64,000 bases of DNA from Acidihalobacter_A sp037381185 (GTDB lineage: Bacteria > Pseudomonadota > Gammaproteobacteria > DSM-5130 > Acidihalobacteraceae). The notes below the pieces were generated by a model. That model had not been told where the DNA came from. It worked only from the letters and a program-made list of their open reading frames with translations, and made no database searches. Every line of letters begins with the position of its first letter. The stretch's first letter is position 1. The DNA is taken from contig NZ_JARRQY010000002.1 of NCBI RefSeq assembly GCF_037381185.1, positions 42,042-106,041 on the forward strand. The letters are read 5' to 3'. The position numbers were made by a program, and so were the translations under genes. Positions 9,323 through 18,360 of this stretch are shown here, piece by piece.

Positions 9323-11149
9323 ATGAAAATGACGCATGTTGCGCGTGCCGTCGCTGCCGCGCTGATTCCTGTTGCCTTGGGCGCCTGCTCGACCACCGGT
9401 GGACAGGTTGCTACCACGGGTAAGAGTCTGACTTTCGCCGAGGTCGGCGTGCCGGTCACTGATGCGCAAAAGCGCGCCGTGCAGGCCAGCGATCTGGTTG
9501 TCGTCAACGGCCTGGCTCACAAGATCGGCTACCACACCATCCTGCGCTCCGGTCAGCAGGCGGGCGGTGGGGTGTTCGGCGAATTGGTGGATATGCACGG
9601 CAAGCCGTTGGTCGCGGCCGACGGATCGCACGCCATTTCCGATTCCAACGACTTCAGTTCGCTGATCCAGAAGGACGGCGCACTGTTCATGATCTCGCAT
9701 TTCGAATCGCGCCCCGGCGCCATGTACCTCACCAAGCTGGGGCAGGACGCGGAATCCGGCGAACTCTCCGCGCAATGGACGCGCAACATCGATTTCTCCG
9801 CCATCCATGGCCTATGGGTGCCTTGCGCGGGCAGCGTGACACCCTGGGGTTCGCATCTGGGCAGCGAGGAATACGAGCCGGATGCGGCCAAGTGGAATTC
9901 CGCGACCGGCAAGATCGATCCCTACTACAACGCCATGGGCGCCTACACCGACGGCGATCTGCACAGGATCAATCCGTACTACTACGGCTATCCGGTGGAA
10001 GTGGCGGTGGAAAACGCGCAGGGCGCCACTCAGGTGATGCCGCACTATTCGATGGGGCGTCTGGCCATCGAACTGGCCAAGGTCATGCCCGACCAGCGCA
10101 CCGTCTACATCTCCGATGACGGAACCAACGTCGGCTTCTACATGTTCATCGCCGACAAGCCCGGCGACCTGTCCGCCGGCACGCTCTACGCCGCCACCTG
10201 GCTGCAGCTCGATGCCAAGCACGGCGGCAACGCCAAGCTGTCCTGGGTCGATCTGGGGCATGCCACGGACGCGCAGATCAAAGGCGTGCTCGATCAGGGA
10301 CCACCGCGTTTCGGCGATATCTTCGCCTCTGCCGCGCCGAACAAGGACGACGGCTCCTGTCCGGCGGGCTACGGCGACATCAACACCAGCGCCGGCCACG
10401 AGTGCCTGATGATCAAGCCCGGCATGGAGAAGGTCGCCTCGCGTCTGGAGACGCGCCGCTACGCCGCGCTGATGGGCGCGACCACCGAGTTCCGCAAGGA
10501 GGAGGGCATCGCCTTCGATCCGGCTACGCGCTCGCTGTTCGTGTCGATGAGCGAGGTCGCGCGCGGCATGGAAGACTACGCCAAGAACGGCAAGCCGACC
10601 GACAAGTATGATGCCGGCGGGCCGAACGATGTGCGCCTGCCTTACAACCGCTGTGGCGTGGTCTATCGCCTGCCGCTCGGCAGCGATGCCGCTGTGGGCA
10701 GCGACTATGTCGCCAAGTCCATGCACGGCCTGGTGGCCGGGCAGATGACGCAGGCCTGGGACAAGAACAGTCCGATCCCGGCCTACCGTGGTGCGCTCGC
10801 CAACAACAAGTGCGCCATCAACGGCATCGCGAATCCGGACAATCTCACCTTCATCGACGGCTACGCCACGCTGATCATCGGCGAGGACACGGGCCCCGGC
10901 CATCAGAACGACGCCGTGTGGGCCTATAGCCTCGAGGACGGTCAGCTCTCACGCATCGAGACCACGCCCTACGGTTCCGAGACCACAGGTGTGTACTGGT
11001 ATCCGAACATCAACGGGCATGCCTACCTGATGAGTGTGATCCAGCATCCCTACGGCGAGTCCGACGAAGACAAGGCTCCGGAAGGCAGTCAGGCGCGACG
11101 CGCCTACACCGGTTACATCGGGCCGTTCCCCGCCATGGATGCCAAGTAA
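9323..11149 (+). CDS. PhoX-like (DUF839) phosphatase-family lipoprotein
   Basis: A 608-residue protein with a lipoprotein signal peptide: hydrophobic core then lipobox LGAC, with the lipid-modified Cys at residue 22. The body contains stretches typical of the DUF839/PhoX family, such as GLWVPCAGSVTPWGSHLGSEE, ISDDGTNVGFYMFIAD and NPDNLTFI. PhoX members are calcium- and iron-dependent phosphatases, but activity has been shown for few of them and I cannot verify metal ligands here. There is no twin-arginine motif, unlike classical PhoX, which suggests Sec export and lipid anchoring. A strong hairpin and then a dihaem-protein gene follow on the same strand. Confidence 0.82.
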   Translation: MKMTHVARAVAAALIPVALGACSTTGGQVATTGKSLTFAEVGVPVTDAQKRAVQASDLVVVNGLAHKIGYHTILRSGQQAGGGVFGELVDMHGKPLVAADGSHAISDSNDFSSLIQKDGALFMISHFESRPGAMYLTKLGQDAESGELSAQWTRNIDFSAIHGLWVPCAGSVTPWGSHLGSEEYEPDAAKWNSATGKIDPYYNAMGAYTDGDLHRINPYYYGYPVEVAVENAQGATQVMPHYSMGRLAIELAKVMPDQRTVYISDDGTNVGFYMFIADKPGDLSAGTLYAATWLQLDAKHGGNAKLSWVDLGHATDAQIKGVLDQGPPRFGDIFASAAPNKDDGSCPAGYGDINTSAGHECLMIKPGMEKVASRLETRRYAALMGATTEFRKEEGIAFDPATRSLFVSMSEVARGMEDYAKNGKPTDKYDAGGPNDVRLPYNRCGVVYRLPLGSDAAVGSDYVAKSMHGLVAGQMTQAWDKNSPIPAYRGALANNKCAINGIANPDNLTFIDGYATLIIGEDTGPGHQNDAVWAYSLEDGQLSRIETTPYGSETTGVYWYPNINGHAYLMSVIQHPYGESDEDKAPEGSQARRAYTGYIGPFPAMDAK

Positions 11150-11163
11150 GGGCGTTCGCATTC

Positions 11164-11194
11164 GCCCGGGCGCCGGCAGGGCCGGCGTCCGGGC
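11164..11194 (+). other. Strong intercistronic hairpin
   Basis: Bases 11164-11177 pair with 11181-11194 (14 pairs, one G-U) around a 3-base loop. No T-run follows, so this is not a canonical terminator. It sits between the PhoX-like gene and the dihaem gene and could stabilise the upstream transcript. Confidence 0.5.
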
Positions 11195-11215
11195 ATTATC
11201 CTTGGGGGGTGTCCG

Positions 11216-12907
11216 ATGCCGTTGCCGCTCAAATACCTGTCGGCCATTGCCGCGCTGTGTGTTCTGCTCCCGGTGCCGCCGGCGCGCGCCCTCGATCTGA
11301 CCGACGACACGCTCGCCAACGCCACCGCCTACATCCCGCCGCAGTGCTACACCCGCACGCGTGCCGCCAACGGCGCCGTGCACAATCCCTGCTATGCCTG
11401 TCACGTCGCCTCGCAGGCACCGAACTATGTCGACGACGCGGACCTGCAGAGCGAATACACCTTTCCGCAGCCGGCGCAGGACAATCACTGGGTCAACCTG
11501 TTCAAGGATCGCAGCCTCGCCGTGCACCTGATGGGTGACGAGGACATCCTGAGCTACATCCGCACCGACAACTACCGCCGCGGCGACACGCTGCTGCTGG
11601 CAGCGAGGCTGCGCAAACCGCCCAAAGGCTGGGACGTCGACGGCAACGGCCGCTGGGACGGCTACACGCCCGACGCCTGGTTCCATTTCGACGCGCAAGG
11701 CTTCGACCGCGCGCCCGACGGGCGCTATACCGGCTGGCGTGCCTATGCCTATTACCCCTTTCTCGGCACCTTCTGGCCGACCAACGGCTCCACCGACGAC
11801 ATCCTGATCCGTCTGGCCGGGCCGTTCCGGGAATCGGCGGAAGGACATTTCGACCTTGCCGTGTACCGCATCAACCTGGCCATCGTCGAAGCCGTGATCA
11901 AGCGTGCCGACGTGCCGCTGCCGTCCACCGACGAACGCCGCTACGGAGTCGATCTCGACGGCGACGGGCGTCTCGGTCAGGCGCGTCGCGTGCGCTACGA
12001 CTGGGCGCCGCTGGAAGGCCGGTACATGCACTACGTCGGCCGTGCCGGCACGCTGCAGCGTGCGGGGCGTCTGCATCTGGCCGCCGGGTTGTTCCCTGAG
12101 GGCACCGAATTCCTCCACAGCGTGCGTTACGTCGATCCGACCGGTGACGGCAACGTGCGCCTGTCCGCGCGCCTCAAGGAGCTGCGCTACGCGCGCAAGA
12201 CGCGCTGGCACAGCTATTCCGATCTGCATGAGGCCGCGTTGGGCGAGTTCAAGGAGCAAAACGATTTTCCGGACCGCCCGTCCCAGTTCGTCGGCAACGC
12301 CGAGCGCGGCCTGCGCAATGGCCAGGGCTGGGTCTACCAGGGCTTCATCGAAAACGCCCGCGGCGATCTGCGTCCGCAGACCTACGCCGAAACCGTGTTC
12401 TGCATGGGCTGCCATTCGGGGTTGGGCATCACCACCGACGGCATCTTCTCCTTCCAGCGCAAACTGGTCGCGCCCGCCCGTCAGGACGGCTGGTATCACT
12501 GGACGCAGACGAAGTATCTGCGCGGCCTGGCCGATCCGCTCCAGGCCGACGGCCAGGGTTTCTACGCCGCCTATCTGCGCGCCAACGGCGCCGGCGACGA
12601 ATTCCGTGCCAACCGCGAGGTCGGCAAGCGCTTTTTCGATGCCAGCGGCAAGCTCAAGCCGGCGATGCGCGAGCGCCTCGGGCATGACATCGCGCTGCTG
12701 CTCTATCCCTCGCGCGAACGGGCGCTGACGCTCGACAAGGCCTATCGGATCATCGTCCAGGAGCAGTCCTTCGTGCATGGCCGGGACGCCACCGTCACCC
12801 CGCCGAAGAACGTCTACCGCCACGTGAAGACCGATCAGTCCACCGGCATCGAGACGCCGCTGCCGGCGCCCGGCAATCTGCGCGGTACGTACCTGTCGGC
12901 CGAGTGA
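11216..12907 (+). CDS. Secreted dihaem c-type cytochrome-like protein with calcium-loop-like motifs
   Basis: A 563-residue protein with a Sec signal peptide (cleavage near ARA-LD, residue 25). Two c-haem sites are visible: CYACH at residues 59-63 and CMGCH at 396-400. Two Asp-rich loops resemble calcium-binding dockerin or EF-hand loops: one starting at D140 (DVDGNGRWDG) and one at D246 (DLDGDGR). I do not recognise a named family. It is likely a periplasmic electron carrier or redox enzyme. The ATG follows a G-rich site (GGGGGG at 11204-11209). It lies 66 bases downstream of the PhoX-like lipoprotein gene, so both may act together at the cell surface; that is inference. Confidence 0.75.
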   Translation: MPLPLKYLSAIAALCVLLPVPPARALDLTDDTLANATAYIPPQCYTRTRAANGAVHNPCYACHVASQAPNYVDDADLQSEYTFPQPAQDNHWVNLFKDRSLAVHLMGDEDILSYIRTDNYRRGDTLLLAARLRKPPKGWDVDGNGRWDGYTPDAWFHFDAQGFDRAPDGRYTGWRAYAYYPFLGTFWPTNGSTDDILIRLAGPFRESAEGHFDLAVYRINLAIVEAVIKRADVPLPSTDERRYGVDLDGDGRLGQARRVRYDWAPLEGRYMHYVGRAGTLQRAGRLHLAAGLFPEGTEFLHSVRYVDPTGDGNVRLSARLKELRYARKTRWHSYSDLHEAALGEFKEQNDFPDRPSQFVGNAERGLRNGQGWVYQGFIENARGDLRPQTYAETVFCMGCHSGLGITTDGIFSFQRKLVAPARQDGWYHWTQTKYLRGLADPLQADGQGFYAAYLRANGAGDEFRANREVGKRFFDASGKLKPAMRERLGHDIALLLYPSRERALTLDKAYRIIVQEQSFVHGRDATVTPPKNVYRHVKTDQSTGIETPLPAPGNLRGTYLSAE

Positions 12908-13000
12908 GCGCCGATGGCCTGGCGGTAGGCTGCGCCTGGGTCTCAGGAGCGAGTAGACTGGGGGAAACCGTCTCTTTCCCCCGACATGGAGTGTCCGTTC

Positions 13001-14404
13001 ATGCGCAAGGTCCGCATCGCCATACTCGGCGCCGGCAGCGCCGGTCTCACCGCGCTCGCCCAGATACGCAAGCACACCGATGATTACGTCATCGTCAACC
13101 ACGGCCCCTACGGCACCACCTGCGCGCGGGTCGGCTGCATGCCCTCCAAGGCCCTGATCCAGGCTGCCGACGACTACTACCGCCGCCATGCACTGGACAC
13201 GCTGGGGATCCGCGGCGGCGCGGGCTTGAGCGTGGATTTGCCGGCGGTGCTGCAGCGCGTGCGCGACTACCGCGACGCGCGCGTCGCCGGCGTGCTCGGC
13301 GCCACCGACAAGGCCGGGGAGCGCAGCATCGCCGGCCGTGCGCGGCTGGACGGCCCGCAGCGTATCGTAGTCGAGCTGGACGGCGGCGGTGAGGAAGTCA
13401 TCGAGGCCGAGCGGATCATCGTCGCCACGAGAACCCGCCCGGTGGTGCCTGAGCCGTGGCTGGCCTTCGGCGAGCGCGTCTTCACCACCGATAACCTGTT
13501 CGAACAGCCCGAATTGCCGCAGCGTATCGCGGTGATCGGGCTCGGCGTGATCGGTCTCGAGCTGGGCCAGGCGCTGGCGCGGCTCGGGCTGGACGTGGCC
13601 GGCTACGAAATGCGCGAAAGCCTGGGTCCGCTTAGCGATCCGGTGGTGCAGGCCGAGGCCGAGCGCCTCATGGGCGCCGAGTTCCCGCTGCACCTCGGGC
13701 GCGCGGTGGAGCTGCGCGAAGGCGAGGGCGGCGCCATCGTGGTCGACAATGGCGAGCAGGTGCAGAGCTTCGATGCCGTGCTGGCGGCCATGGGCCGGCG
13801 ACCGAATGTCGACGGTCTCGGTCTGGAAACGCTGGGCGTGCCGCTGGATCGTCGCGGTCTGCCCGAGTTCGACCGCCACACCCTGCGCGTCGGCGATCTG
13901 CCGGTGTTCATCACCGGCGACGTCAACGGCGAACTGCAGGTGCTGCACGAGGCCTCCGACGAAGGCTTCATCGCCGCCTGGAACGCGCTGCACGGTCCGG
14001 CCCGGTTCCGCCGGCGTGTGCCGCTCGCCATCGCCTTCACCACGCCGCAGATCGCCGTCGCCGGAGAGTCCTACGCAGCACTGGCTGGGCGTGAAGACGT
14101 CGCTATCGGCGAGTTCGACTTCGCCCAGCAGCCGCGCGCGCTGGCCATGCTGGAGGCCGCGGGGCGCCTGCGCATCTACGCCGAGCGCGGCACCGGACAG
14201 CTGCTCGGCGCCGAGGTGCTGATCCCGGCCGCCGAGCATATCGGCCACCTGCTGGCGCTGGCGATCCAGCGCAACATGAGCGTGGCCGAATTGCTGACCC
14301 TGCCGTTCTACCACCCCGTGCTCGAGGAAGGGCTGCGCTCGGCGTTGCGTCCGCTGGCCAAGGAGGTCTACGGCGAGGCGCCGCTGGAGCTGGAGAAGAT
14401 CTGA
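13001..14404 (+). CDS. Dihydrolipoamide dehydrogenase-like flavoprotein disulfide reductase
   Basis: About 467 residues from the ATG at 13001, chosen because GGAG (12988-12991) lies 9 bases before it; an in-frame ATG at 12986 would add 5 residues. The FAD-binding GAGSAG motif starts the protein and the redox-active pair is in TCARVGCMPSK (CX4C). A second Rossmann motif (GLGVIGLELG) binds NAD(P), and the C-terminus has the catalytic HPVLEE. The enzyme should pass electrons between NAD(P)H and a disulfide via FAD. No pyruvate or 2-oxoglutarate dehydrogenase genes are nearby, so the partner is unknown; glutathione- or mycothione-type reductases are alternatives. Confidence 0.85.
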   Translation: MRKVRIAILGAGSAGLTALAQIRKHTDDYVIVNHGPYGTTCARVGCMPSKALIQAADDYYRRHALDTLGIRGGAGLSVDLPAVLQRVRDYRDARVAGVLGATDKAGERSIAGRARLDGPQRIVVELDGGGEEVIEAERIIVATRTRPVVPEPWLAFGERVFTTDNLFEQPELPQRIAVIGLGVIGLELGQALARLGLDVAGYEMRESLGPLSDPVVQAEAERLMGAEFPLHLGRAVELREGEGGAIVVDNGEQVQSFDAVLAAMGRRPNVDGLGLETLGVPLDRRGLPEFDRHTLRVGDLPVFITGDVNGELQVLHEASDEGFIAAWNALHGPARFRRRVPLAIAFTTPQIAVAGESYAALAGREDVAIGEFDFAQQPRALAMLEAAGRLRIYAERGTGQLLGAEVLIPAAEHIGHLLALAIQRNMSVAELLTLPFYHPVLEEGLRSALRPLAKEVYGEAPLELEKI

Positions 14405-14407
14405 TCG

Positions 14408-14950
14408 ATGGTCGACGCCATGCTGGAACAGTTCAAGCTGTTCGCCGCCTACAACCGTCTCATGAACGAACGCCTGTACGCCGCGTCCGGCGAGCTGTCG
14501 GACGCGGAATTGCGCCGCGATCGGGGGGCGTTCTTCAAGTCGGTGCTGGGTACGCTGAATCACATCATGGTGGCCGACATCGTCTGGCTGCAGCGCTTTT
14601 CCGCTCACTCTGCCAGCACGCAGGTGCTGGCCTATGTGCGCGAGCAGCCGCGTCCTGCCTGGCTGACGACGATTCTGTTCGACGATCTCGGCCCTCTGGG
14701 CGAGGAGCGCGTGCGGCTGGACCGGCTCATCATCGACTGGATAGACGCCCTGTCTCCGCCCGATCTCGAGGACGACGTCAGCTACGCCAATATGGCAGGC
14801 AAACCCTATACGCAGCGCTACGCGGGGCTGATCAGCCATTTGTTCCTGCACCAGGTGCACCACCGCGGCCAGGCGACCACGCTGTTGTCCCAAGCGGGTG
14901 TCGATTTCGGCGATACCGATCTGATCGAGCTATTGCGTGACGCTCGCTGA
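14408..14950 (+). CDS. DinB family protein
   Basis: A 180-residue four-helix protein of the DinB/YfiT-like fold. The likely metal-binding histidines are in LNHIMVAD and in FLHQVHHRGQ near the C-terminus. The family includes thiol-dependent transferases and damage-inducible proteins, but the function of this type is not established. The start lies 3 bases after the stop of the flavoprotein gene, so the two are translationally close. Pairing with a disulfide-type flavoprotein would fit a thiol-related role, which is inference only. Confidence 0.8.
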   Translation: MVDAMLEQFKLFAAYNRLMNERLYAASGELSDAELRRDRGAFFKSVLGTLNHIMVADIVWLQRFSAHSASTQVLAYVREQPRPAWLTTILFDDLGPLGEERVRLDRLIIDWIDALSPPDLEDDVSYANMAGKPYTQRYAGLISHLFLHQVHHRGQATTLLSQAGVDFGDTDLIELLRDAR

Positions 14951-14964
14951 GCGGGAGGCGCCGC

Positions 14965-15624
14965 ATGTTGCCTGACGGTGCCCAGCTGATCGATCCGTAT
15001 TTCAATGGCCTGTTGCTGTGTCTCGGCCTGATCGCGGCCATCGGCGTGCAGAACAGCTACGTGCTGCGCCAGGGGCTCAAGCGCGAACATCACTGGCTGG
15101 TGGCGGCGGTGGCCACGCTGTCGGACTTCGCGCTGATCCTGCTGGGCACCAACGGCCTGGGCGCGTTCATCGCCCGCGTCTCCTGGCTGGAATACGTGTT
15201 CTACTTCTTCGGCGCGGCATTTCTGGCCGTCTACACCTATCATGCCCTGCGCGCCGCCTGGCGCGGGGACCCGACCATCGGGCTCGGCAACGGCCAGCCG
15301 CGCCAGTCGGCAGGCCGGGCCGTGCTGGCCACCCTCGGTTTCACCTGGCTCAACCCGCACGCATGGCTGGACACCACGGTGCTGGTCGGCGCGTTCTCGG
15401 TGCAGTACGGCGGCGCCAGCCATTGGGCGTTCGCCGCCGGCGCGATGAGCGCTTCGCTGATCTGGTTCTACAGCATCTCGCTGCTGGCGGCGCGCCTGTC
15501 GCCGTGGCTCACCCGGCCGACCGCCTGGCGCATCATCAACGTGGTGATCGGCCTCGTGATGGCCTACATCGGCCTGCGCTTCCTGACCGCCGGGGTGGAG
15601 GGCGTTCGGCATTTGCTGGCGTGA
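14965..15624 (+). CDS. LysE/ArgO-type amino-acid exporter
   Basis: A 219-residue membrane protein with about six hydrophobic segments. The opening IAAIGVQNSYVLRQGL and the internal GFTWLNPHAWLDT match the LysE/ArgO family, which exports basic amino acids such as arginine or lysine. It starts 14 bases after the DinB gene with GGGAGGCG ahead of the ATG, so it belongs to the same run (flavoprotein, DinB, LysE). The exact substrate cannot be read from sequence. Confidence 0.9.
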   Translation: MLPDGAQLIDPYFNGLLLCLGLIAAIGVQNSYVLRQGLKREHHWLVAAVATLSDFALILLGTNGLGAFIARVSWLEYVFYFFGAAFLAVYTYHALRAAWRGDPTIGLGNGQPRQSAGRAVLATLGFTWLNPHAWLDTTVLVGAFSVQYGGASHWAFAAGAMSASLIWFYSISLLAARLSPWLTRPTAWRIINVVIGLVMAYIGLRFLTAGVEGVRHLLA

Positions 15625-15636
15625 AGCCGCGCCCGC

Positions 15637-16203
15637 TCAGGGTGCTCCGGGCGACAGTGCGGAAACCAGCAGTTCGCCGCAGATCAGTTTCGCCACCGTG
15701 CCGCCATAGGCCGTAATCGACAACTTCAAATGCAGCGTGCCTGTCGCGCCCGGCGGCGTGACAGCCAGCGCCGCAGCGGTTGGGCAGCGCTCCGAGCCAT
15801 AACCGGTGGCGGTGGCATAGTGCACCGTGAAGTGGGCCTTCTCTCCCGGCGCGAGCCGGATCATCGGCGGCATCCGACCGGGCACGAGAGGGTAGGGTGT
15901 GGTGCGCTGTACGGTTGGCAGCGGAGCACCGTGCGAATCCAGCAGTTGCACGCGGGGTGTGCCGAACAGTCGGCAGCTTCCGGTGCCGCGCCGTTCGAGC
16001 ACGAGAGCCTGCGTGACGTGGCCCATGCCGGCGTCGGCCTGGCCGGCCCGCAGCGCAAGCTGGTTGGTCCGGCAGATCGGCGGCGCTGCACTGGTGCGCG
16101 CGGAGCCGCCGGCGCAGCCGGCCAGCGGGAGGGCGAACAATGCCGTGCCGCAGAGGCCTGCGAGCCGAAACAGGTGGGTCTCTTTCCAGGTTGTCCAGTC
16201 CAT
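15637..16203 (-). CDS. DUF4232-type lipoprotein
   Basis: 188 residues from the ATG at 16203. That start was chosen because it places a lipoprotein signal peptide (lipobox LAGC, Cys near residue 30) correctly; an upstream ATG at 16260 would bury it. The mature part is a beta-rich domain with two Cys positions (CRLF and ERCP) and the PGEKAHFTVHYA stretch, which resemble DUF4232 domains. Function is unknown; it is likely anchored to the outer membrane. It converges with the LysE gene with 12 bases between stops. Fairly confident in lipoprotein, moderately in family. Confidence 0.7.
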   Translation of the reverse strand: MDWTTWKETHLFRLAGLCGTALFALPLAGCAGGSARTSAAPPICRTNQLALRAGQADAGMGHVTQALVLERRGTGSCRLFGTPRVQLLDSHGAPLPTVQRTTPYPLVPGRMPPMIRLAPGEKAHFTVHYATATGYGSERCPTAAALAVTPPGATGTLHLKLSITAYGGTVAKLICGELLVSALSPGAP

Positions 16204-16489
16204 CAGCTTATTCCCGCAGCGGGGGGCGGATATGGCGTTCGTCAACTTCCATTCTCTCATGTGCCACTCCGGATCGTTTTCACTGACACTAAACTGCTAC
16301 TCTTCCGCGCCGTCAACCGGGCACTTGCGCCATCGGTAGGACGGAGCTGGGCAGAACGCTCCATCCTGGTGCAAAGAATCGGCGTGAGGATTGCGGCTTC
16401 ATGGAAGCATGGCCGTGCTGCGGTGCTGGCATCAACCGTGCTTCAAGGTAGAGCGTTTGGTCAAACCTGAGGATTGGTGATCGAGGTCT

Positions 16490-17548
16490 ATGGACATTGC
16501 CGTAGTGGGTGCGACCGGAATGACCGGTCAGCAGATCGTGGTGCAGCTCATTCTCAAGGGACTGCTGGGGCCGCTCGACCGTGTGCAATTGGTTGGTCGG
16601 CCGAGTGCCGAAGCGCGTCTGCGCGGCATGGTGGTGGATTTGCGCGACGCCTTTTTCGAGGCTGCGCCGGATCTCGACGTGACCTTGACGCCGGAGGACA
16701 TCACCGCGGATATCGTGGTGTTTGCCGCCGGCGGCACCCTGTCCACCGATCCCAACCAGCCGATGACCCGGGAAGCTCTGGCACAGGCCAATCTGCCTCT
16801 GTTCGAGAGTTATGCCGAGGCGCTCGCCAGCCATGGGCATGGGCACGAGCTGGTGATCGTGGTGAGCAATCCGGTGGAACTCGGCGTGTCCGTGTTTGCC
16901 CGCCATCTGGGGCGGCACCGGGTGTTCGGCATGGGCGCGTATCAGGATACGCTGCGTCTGCGGCGCGAAATCGCCGGCGATCTGGGCATCACGCGCCAGC
17001 GCGTGCAGACCTACATGCTCGGCGAACACGGTGCCGGATTGGTGCCGACCTGGTCGGTGCTGCGGCTGCACGGCTTCGACACCGAAGAAACGGATCAACT
17101 CAAGGCGCAGTTGCGCGGCGGGCTTAGCGCGGAAACCTACCCGGCCACGCTGGCTCAGGAGTTGAGCACGGTGCGTGGGATGATCGGCGCGGGCGATCTG
17201 CGGGCGGCTTTTGCGCACGTGCGTACGCTGGCGCCGGATCTGCGCGTGGCGCTGCGCCCCTATGCAGCGCACTATTCCGGCGCCAAGACGGCGGTGGCCA
17301 CGGCCAACGCGACCATCGACATGCTGCGGGTGGTGCTGTCGGGGCATCAGACGGTGATGGCGGCGCAGGTGGCGTTGGAGGACGATTGGCCGGGTTTGCA
17401 CGGCGTGTTGGGCGTGCCGGTGTTGGTCGGCCATCAGGGATGGCTGCAGGTGGATCCGCTCGATCTCGCGGCGGACGAGGAGGCGCATCTGCTGGCGGTA
17501 GGGCGTGGCGTGGCCGACAAGCTGCGCCAGTGGGAGGGTGTGCGGTGA
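16490..17548 (+). CDS. Malate/lactate dehydrogenase family protein
   Basis: A 352-residue NAD-dependent 2-hydroxyacid dehydrogenase-like protein. It begins with a Rossmann motif (VVGATGMTGQ). The Asp and Arg of the catalytic relay are seen in AYQDTLRLR, and the catalytic His in GEHG. Differences from typical enzymes are Gln in place of Leu before the Asp, Ala instead of Asp after GEHG, and a longer active-site loop (GGTLSTDPNQP). Substrate is therefore uncertain. GAGG precedes the ATG by about 6 bases. The stop overlaps the GTG start of an ACT-domain gene, which suggests a regulated enzyme pair. Confidence 0.8.
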   Translation: MDIAVVGATGMTGQQIVVQLILKGLLGPLDRVQLVGRPSAEARLRGMVVDLRDAFFEAAPDLDVTLTPEDITADIVVFAAGGTLSTDPNQPMTREALAQANLPLFESYAEALASHGHGHELVIVVSNPVELGVSVFARHLGRHRVFGMGAYQDTLRLRREIAGDLGITRQRVQTYMLGEHGAGLVPTWSVLRLHGFDTEETDQLKAQLRGGLSAETYPATLAQELSTVRGMIGAGDLRAAFAHVRTLAPDLRVALRPYAAHYSGAKTAVATANATIDMLRVVLSGHQTVMAAQVALEDDWPGLHGVLGVPVLVGHQGWLQVDPLDLAADEEAHLLAVGRGVADKLRQWEGVR

Positions 17549-17994
17549 ATTCGATTCAGTGGGTGATGCGCCTGGAAGTGGTCGACCGCAGCGGCGCGCT
17601 GGCGCGTATCAGCGCGGTATGCGCCTATTGGGCGGTGTCTCTGCGCCTGATTCAGAACAGCGAGGCGGCGGTCGAAGGGATCAGTACCGTATTGCTGGGG
17701 TTCAGCGTGCCCGAGCGCCGCGCGACGCTGTTGCGTCGGCATTTGCGCCGGCTCGGCATGGTGCGCTCGGCGGAGTTGCTGCGCCACGACGATTCGCGTT
17801 TGCGCGAGGTCGCCTCCGTGCGCCTGACCAGCGGCACGCATCCGCGCTGTGCGCCCAAGGTTCAGGCCACAGCGCTGGACGCCTCCGGCGGACATCTGCT
17901 GACCGGGCCGATGCAGGCGGTGGAGGAGTGCGTGGGCGAGCTGCGGCGCAGTGGCTTGCTGCAGTCCGTGAGCCGGGCGTTGATCGTGCCTTGA
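17545..17994 (+). CDS. ACT-domain-like regulatory protein
   Basis: 149 residues from a GTG start overlapping the previous stop (GTGA). The first 75 residues look like an ACT domain: MRLEVVDRSGALARIS is the typical first strand and turn of amino-acid-binding regulators such as the small subunit of acetolactate synthase. The rest (about 75-149) could be a second, diverged copy or dimer domain (LTGPMQAVEECVGELRR). It probably senses a small molecule and controls the adjacent dehydrogenase; this is inference from the overlap. No DNA-binding motif is seen. Confidence 0.65.
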   Translation: MNSIQWVMRLEVVDRSGALARISAVCAYWAVSLRLIQNSEAAVEGISTVLLGFSVPERRATLLRRHLRRLGMVRSAELLRHDDSRLREVASVRLTSGTHPRCAPKVQATALDASGGHLLTGPMQAVEECVGELRRSGLLQSVSRALIVP

Positions 17995-18075
17995 GGCTTT
18001 GTACGTCGTCCGATGGGACGACCGTAAAGGCGGGATGTAAGGATACGGCGGGAAAGCAGACAGCTGCCGGCAGAA

Positions 18076-18360
18076 TCAGCCTAGTCCGTATTCTTTGAGT
18101 TTCTTGCGCAGCGTTCCGCGGCTGATGCCGAGAAAGGCGGCGGCGCGGCACTGGTTGCCCTGAGCCTGTTCCAGAACGGCCTCCAGCAGCGGCCGTTCGA
18201 CTTCTGCCAGAACCATGCGATACAGCGCGTTGGGTTCATGGCCGTCCAGGGCGGCGAAATAGCCGTCGATTGCGTGGCGCACTGCATTGGCGAGGGTGTC
18301 GCAGCCGTCCTGGGTGTGCTCGGCCGGGACGTTCAGTTGAGTGACGTTGGTTGCGCTCAT
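18076..18360 (-). CDS. fis: DNA-binding protein Fis
   Basis: 94 residues from the ATG that overlaps the dusB stop (ATGA); an upstream frame extension is rejected. The C-terminal helix-turn-helix is RAAAFLGISRGTLRKKLKEYGL, the Fis hallmark. Fis bends DNA and organises the nucleoid, acting in rRNA transcription, recombination and growth-phase control. The dusB-fis pairing is conserved in gammaproteobacteria. The N-terminal half is longer in acidic residues than in E. coli Fis but the length is normal. Confidence 0.95.
   Translation of the reverse strand: MSATNVTQLNVPAEHTQDGCDTLANAVRHAIDGYFAALDGHEPNALYRMVLAEVERPLLEAVLEQAQGNQCRAAAFLGISRGTLRKKLKEYGLG

Noticed and set aside
10949..14893. Very long antisense open frame (1314 codons) on the minus strand
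   Set aside because: It lies opposite four well-supported genes (PhoX-like, dihaem, flavoprotein, DinB). High GC keeps the opposite frame open; the translation is His/Arg/Gly-rich with no recognisable domain.
18005..18022. Hairpin after fis as terminator
   Set aside because: 7-bp stem but no T-run on either strand; too weak to call.
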